Below are positions 59,603-64,000 of a stretch of DNA of 64,000 nt, piece by piece. The stretch is taken from NCBI RefSeq assembly GCF_017447225.1, contig NZ_JAFSNZ010000060.1:24475-88474 (forward strand). Direction: 5' to 3'. The notes beneath the pieces are model-generated. The model made no database searches. It had not been told where the DNA came from and was given only the letters and a program-made list of their open reading frames with translations. Position 1 is the stretch's first letter, and each line of letters begins with the position of its first letter. The position numbers were made by a program, and so were the translations under genes. The stretch is from Methanobrevibacter sp. GTDB lineage: Archaea > Methanobacteriota > Methanobacteria > Methanobacteriales > Methanobacteriaceae.

Positions 59603-62600
59603 TTATTTTTCAAATCTTCTCATGCGTGATACGCCAATTGTAATTAATATTAATAACAATACAAGAATAGGATTTCCTGTAGGATAAGCAGATAAATCTA
59701 TTCCTTCACTTAAAGCATATGCATGATGAGCACCAGTGTGATTATCAGTACGGTTATCAACAGGATCGTTGCGATATACCAGGATATCTGTTATTGTATC
59801 ATTTGCCTCGTATTTCTTATCTCCGGAATATGATGCATCTACATCCCAGTCTCCTTTAATTAATCCAGGAACATCAAATACTGCCCTACCGTTTTCAACC
59901 TCTTCAGTGTATTTTTTGCCGTCTACAGTGATTGTTATAGTACCTGTTGCATCTTCAGGAACCTTTACGACAACAGTTGCATGTTCACCTTCTTCGATTT
60001 TGTCTCCTGCAGCATTGATAGGAGCCTTGTTTTTGATTACAGTGAATTTAACGGTTGTTGTGCTTGGCAGGTATTTGTCATCACCCTCATAAGTTACGAT
60101 AGCTGTGTATTCGCCGCTTGGAAGTTCCGGAATGATTACACCAGCAATGCCGTCGCCTATAATGGTTGCATAGTATCCCACATCACCGATATTGACAAGC
60201 ACTTTTCCTGTTGTGTCTTTAGGAAGGACATAAGCTGAAATTATCTCATCAGCGCCGACATAAATGTCCTGAGCTTCTGCGGTTATGTTTGTAGGACGTT
60301 TGATTACTTCAAACTGGCCTGTAGTGTAGTTATCTCTGTACTTATCATCACCGCTGTATTTCACGGCAACAGTCTTGTTTCCAAATGCAAGGCCGTCAAC
60401 ATTAAATACTGCTTTTCCATTTTCTACAGGAGCTGAGTATTCCTTACCGTTGATTTCAATGGTAACTGTACCTGTTGCATCTTCCGGAACAGTCACAACG
60501 ACGACTTCAGTGTCTCCGACATAAATGTCATGTGCTGTTACACTTATTGGAGCATAGAGTTTAGGAATGTCAACAGTTGCATTTGCAGTTGACGGATTAT
60601 GAGTTTCATCACCGGAGTAAACTACAGTAATATTGTGTTCGCCAGGAGTTACATTGGTCAAATTAACAATTGCAGTGCCGTTGATTACAGGTGCAGTGAA
60701 TGTCTGATTTTCAACAGTGATTGTAACATTTCCTGTAGCGTTATCCGGAACAATAACAACAACAGTTCCGTTTCCTTGATCTATCACTTCAATTTCGACA
60801 TTTTTAGTGGTTACCTTGAAGACTGTTGTGTTGACTGCATAAGTGTATTTGTCATCACCATTATATCTTACACTTACAACATATTCTCCGACAGGCAATC
60901 CTGAAATTACCAGCTCGCCGTTTCCTCCGCTTACAGCAACGATATATTTTTCACCCTCATTATATGATGCGCTCAATACACCTTCATTTAAGTTGAATAC
61001 ATATTCCTCACCGTCGATTACAACAGTTACGTTTCCTGTAGCATCAGTAGGGACAATAAGTTTGATGTATTCCAGTTCTCCAACGATAATATCATGTGCA
61101 ATAGGTATTACGAACGGTTTGACCTTATTAACATCGAATAATGTAATATTGGAGCTTGAAAGGTATTTATCGTCACCGATATAAGTCAGGTTCACATTGT
61201 ATTTTCCGCTTGGGATGTAAGGCACGCTTACAAATCCTTCGCCGTTTGTTACATTGACATAATATTGTGATACGCCATCGATATCCACCAATACCTGACC
61301 GGTTGAATCGGTTGGGACTTTAACTTTAATGATTACGTTTTCACCGACATTGATGCTTTCGATTTCACCGCTTACAGTTGAATTGTGCTTGAATACAGTG
61401 AAGTTTGCAGTTGTGAAGTTTCTGACATATTTATCATCACCAGGATAGCTTACAGCAACAGTTTTAACACCAGCAGTCAGGTTTTCAACCTCGAACCTTG
61501 CAACACCGTTTTTAATGTCAGCGAAGTATTCCTTACCGTTGATTTCAATTCTGACTTTGCCTTCTGCATCATATGGAACTGTCACGTTGATTCTTGCAAC
61601 ATCGCCGACATAAATATCTTCTACATCCACAGTGATTGGAGCTGTAAGCTTAGGAACGGATACAGTTCCGTTTACTGTTGAATTAGTGTGAATATCATCA
61701 CCAGAGTAAATAACCGTGATATTGTGCTCACCCGGAGTAACGTTAGTTAAATCAATGATAGCAGTACCGTTAATAACCGGACCGGTGAAGTTATGACCTT
61801 CAACTTCAATAGTCACATTACCAGTAGCATTACCACCAATGACCACAACAACAGTACCATTGCCCAAATCAACAACAGTTAACTCAGGAGTAGTTTTCAC
61901 CTTATCAACAGTGAAATTACCGACAGTATGATTAGCAACAAAGTTGTCATCACCAGGATACTCAACAATCACAGACTTAGGACCCGCAGTCAAATTCTCA
62001 ACATAAACAACCGCAGTACCATTAACAATAACACCAGGATACTCCCTACCATCAACAATCACAGTAACATTACCAGTAGCATTAACCGGAACAGTAACCA
62101 TGACAACAGCAACATCACCCTCTTTAACCTCACTAACAGTCACATTAATAGGACAATCCAACTTAGGAATAACAACAGTACCATTAACAGTAGCATTGGT
62201 ATGGTTTCCATCACCGGAGTAGATTACAGTAATATTGTGCTCACCCGGAGTAACGTTAGTTAAATCAATAATAGCAGTACCATTAATGACAGGACCAGTG
62301 AAATTCTGACCTTCAACCTCAATAGTCACATTACCAGTAGCATTACCACCAATGACCACAACAACAGTGCCGTTACCCTGATCAACGACAATAATCTCTG
62401 GAGTAACAGGATTAGCAAATACTGTGAAGTTACCTGTAGTAAAGTTAGCTACATAATTATCATCACCAGGATAACTTACAGCAACAGTTTTAACACCAGC
62501 AGTCAAGTTTTCAATCGCAAACCTTGCAACGCCAGCATCAATATCAGCAAAGTACTCCTTACCGTTAATCTCAATTCTAACTTTTCCAGTAGCGTTAACA

Positions 62601-64000
62601 GGAACAGTCACATTAATTCTTTCAACATCACCAACATAAATGTCAGTCACATTAACTTTAATCGGAGTAACAAGCTTAGGAATAACAACAGTTCCATTAA
62701 CAGTAATATTAGTGTGGTTTCCATCACCGGAGTAAATTACCGTGATATTATGCTCACCAGGAGTTACATTAGTTAAATTAATAATAGCAGTGCCATTAAT
62801 TACAGTACCATTAAACGTTTGATTTTCAACAACAATAGTCACATTACCAGTAGCATTACCACCAATGACCACAACAACAGTGCCGTTACCCTGATCAACG
62901 ACAATGATTTCATTAGTTTCAAGTTTATTTACACTGAATTTAGTAGCATTAGTATTTGATTCATATTTTCTGTCACCAAGATATTTGACATCAACAGTGT
63001 AGTTTCCAACTTTAAGACCAGGAACAACAAGAATTCCTTTACCGCCAACAACAGTAACATTATAATCTTTATCATCAACAGTCACAGTCACATTACCTGT
63101 AGCATCATAAGGAACAGCAATCTCAATAACCGCCTTTTCACCAACAGTAATATTATCAGCACTAACAGTGACATTGGAAGGAACTTTATTCACATTTACT
63201 GTGGTATTATTATTTCCAGTCAAGTATTTTTCATCACCGAGATATTTGACAGTCACATTGTATGAACCGCTGTTTAATCCGGATACAGTTAATTGGCCAA
63301 CGCCATTTGTAATGTTTACAGCATAATCAACACCATTAACATTAACTATGACTGGTCTTGTAACATCTACAGGAGCAGTGACATTAATTAAAACAACATC
63401 TCCAACAACAATATCAGTTGTATTGACCGTGACTACAGGAATATGTTTGAATACTGTGAAATTACCTGAAGTATGATTACCTGTATAGTTATCATCACCA
63501 ACATAGGATACATAAGCCGTTTTAATACCAGCAGTCAAGTTCTCAATCGCAAACCTTGCAACACCTGCATCAATATCAGCAAAGTACTCCTTACCGTTAA
63601 TCTCAATCCTAACCTTGCCAGTAGCATTAACCGGGACAGTCACATTAACTCTAGCAACATCACCAACATAAATATCAGTAACATTAACCTTAATAGGAGT
63701 AATTAATTTAGGAATGACAACAGTACCATTGACAGTGATATTAGTATGGTTACCATCACCAGAATAAATCACAGTAATGTTGTGTACACCCGGAGTAACG
63801 TTAGTCAAGTTAATAATAGCTGTACCGTTAATTACAGTTCCGTTGAACGTTTGATTTTCAACAATAACAGTCACATTACCTGTAGCATTGCCAGGAATAA
63901 CGACAACCACAGTACCATTACCCTGATCAATAACCTCAATTTCAGTAGATACTTTACCCACAGTCAATTTAGTAGCATTTGAACTGGTTAAATACTTATC
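59603..64000 (-). CDS. Ig-repeat adhesin-like surface protein, N-terminal part outside window
   Basis: The frame is open to 64000, giving 1465 visible residues to the stop. It consists of about 16 beta-sandwich domains of the bacterial Ig-like 3 (Big_3_5-like) type, about 85 residues each. A typical domain pair reads NGTVVVVIxGNATGNVT...GEHNITVIYSGD, then PIKVNVTDIYVGD...GKEYFADI. Near the C-terminus are a spacer and a hydrophobic helix followed by RMRRFEK, a membrane anchor. Asn-x-Thr sequons are extremely frequent, so heavy N-glycosylation is likely. It is surface-located, with adhesion the presumed role. Confidence 0.9.
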   Translation of the reverse strand, partial: DKYLTSSNATKLTVGKVSTEIEVIDQGNGTVVVVIPGNATGNVTVIVENQTFNGTVINGTAIINLTNVTPGVHNITVIYSGDGNHTNITVNGTVVIPKLITPIKVNVTDIYVGDVARVNVTVPVNATGKVRIEINGKEYFADIDAGVARFAIENLTAGIKTAYVSYVGDDNYTGNHTSGNFTVFKHIPVVTVNTTDIVVGDVVLINVTAPVDVTRPVIVNVNGVDYAVNITNGVGQLTVSGLNSGSYNVTVKYLGDEKYLTGNNNTTVNVNKVPSNVTVSADNITVGEKAVIEIAVPYDATGNVTVTVDDKDYNVTVVGGKGILVVPGLKVGNYTVDVKYLGDRKYESNTNATKFSVNKLETNEIIVVDQGNGTVVVVIGGNATGNVTIVVENQTFNGTVINGTAIINLTNVTPGEHNITVIYSGDGNHTNITVNGTVVIPKLVTPIKVNVTDIYVGDVERINVTVPVNATGKVRIEINGKEYFADIDAGVARFAIENLTAGVKTVAVSYPGDDNYVANFTTGNFTVFANPVTPEIIVVDQGNGTVVVVIGGNATGNVTIEVEGQNFTGPVINGTAIIDLTNVTPGEHNITVIYSGDGNHTNATVNGTVVIPKLDCPINVTVSEVKEGDVAVVMVTVPVNATGNVTVIVDGREYPGVIVNGTAVVYVENLTAGPKSVIVEYPGDDNFVANHTVGNFTVDKVKTTPELTVVDLGNGTVVVVIGGNATGNVTIEVEGHNFTGPVINGTAIIDLTNVTPGEHNITVIYSGDDIHTNSTVNGTVSVPKLTAPITVDVEDIYVGDVARINVTVPYDAEGKVRIEINGKEYFADIKNGVARFEVENLTAGVKTVAVSYPGDDKYVRNFTTANFTVFKHNSTVSGEIESINVGENVIIKVKVPTDSTGQVLVDIDGVSQYYVNVTNGEGFVSVPYIPSGKYNVNLTYIGDDKYLSSSNITLFDVNKVKPFVIPIAHDIIVGELEYIKLIVPTDATGNVTVVIDGEEYVFNLNEGVLSASYNEGEKYIVAVSGGNGELVISGLPVGEYVVSVRYNGDDKYTYAVNTTVFKVTTKNVEIEVIDQGNGTVVVIVPDNATGNVTITVENQTFTAPVINGTAIVNLTNVTPGEHNITVVYSGDETHNPSTANATVDIPKLYAPISVTAHDIYVGDTEVVVVTVPEDATGTVTIEINGKEYSAPVENGKAVFNVDGLAFGNKTVAVKYSGDDKYRDNYTTGQFEVIKRPTNITAEAQDIYVGADEIISAYVLPKDTTGKVLVNIGDVGYYATIIGDGIAGVIIPELPSGEYTAIVTYEGDDKYLPSTTTVKFTVIKNKAPINAAGDKIEEGEHATVVVKVPEDATGTITITVDGKKYTEEVENGRAVFDVPGLIKGDWDVDASYSGDKKYEANDTITDILVYRNDPVDNRTDNHTGAHHAYALSEGIDLSAYPTGNPILVLLLILITIGVSRMRRFEK
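60600..63770 (-). repeat. Two-domain DNA repeat units, 513-bp period in part
   Basis: A conserved stretch around catcacc recurs at 60607, 61696, 62209, 62722 and 63754. The middle three are exactly 513 bp apart (171 codons, two Ig domains) and nearly identical in sequence, indicating recent duplication or gene conversion. Confidence 0.65.

Noticed and set aside
59603..64000. CRISPR array or other regularly spaced repeat
   Set aside because: The regularity comes from in-frame coding repeats of about 85 or 171 codons; there are no short identical repeats with unique spacers anywhere in the window.

Overview
The window is a low-GC euryarchaeal chromosome segment, almost certainly from Methanobrevibacter or a close relative in the Methanobacteriales. 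The evidence is a nitrogenase-like F430 biosynthesis gene (cfbD), two Mur-ligase-like genes of the pseudomurein type, archaeal replication and repair genes (rfcS, rfcL, Hef), an archaeal Get3/ArsA ATPase, phosphomevalonate dehydratase small subunit, and several giant adhesin-like secreted proteins. Translation starts commonly follow a GGTGAT-type Shine-Dalgarno sequence, which I used to choose starts. Several genes appear to start with TTG or GTG.

Layout. 1-5.3 kb: CPBP protease, a small XRE regulator with a DUF4013 membrane protein, purB, an internally repeated membrane protein and a tandem-repeat TMEM175-like channel. 5.3-10.6 kb: a stand-alone Old Yellow Enzyme, the copper ATPase CopA, an amidohydrolase and the phosphomevalonate dehydratase small subunit. 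10.6-12.9 kb: truD directly behind tRNA-Arg(GCG), a gene-poor AT-rich stretch with a possible structured RNA, and a pilin-like protein. 12.9-16.5 kb: cfbD-hisH-AIR-synthase-like operon and a divergent C_GCAxxG_C_C protein. 16.5-20.4 kb: MATE exporter, ArsB/NhaD-type permease, TIGR04076 protein, YchF-type GTPase. 20.5-23.5 kb: two stop-to-start adjacent phosphoesterase genes. 23.5-26.3 kb: a class-M sirtuin (SirTM) with its zinc macrodomain, divergent from an HxlR regulator and cbiE, with a perfect palindrome between them. 26.4-29.6 kb: a secreted 1004-aa protein followed by a two-TM small protein. 29.6-37.7 kb: Get3, an NTF2-like protein, nadE-leuS, small membrane proteins, trmI and htpX. 37.8-46.5 kb: rfcS-rfcL, an unrecognised gene, aroE, hisS-hisI, a PIN-PilT-KH ATPase and a TIM-barrel protein. 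46.5-53.6 kb: a 2363-aa beta-helix adhesin. 53.7-59.5 kb: Hef, a PPOX-fold protein and two Mur ligases. 59.6 kb to the right edge: an Ig-repeat adhesin, cut at its N-terminal side.

The most interesting items are: the SirTM/Zn-macrodomain pair without its usual lipoylation partners but with a likely redox-sensing HxlR and a palindromic operator; a four-domain Ig-like cassette shared in register by two very different surface proteins, one of which may be a secreted effector with a small membrane partner; a canonical EF-hand loop inside HtpX; a TMEM175-like protein with two fused repeats; paired 3-TM proteins resembling transporter halves; and a MurT-like zinc ribbon in one Mur ligase. All functional assignments come from reading motifs and recalled family features; no database search was run.
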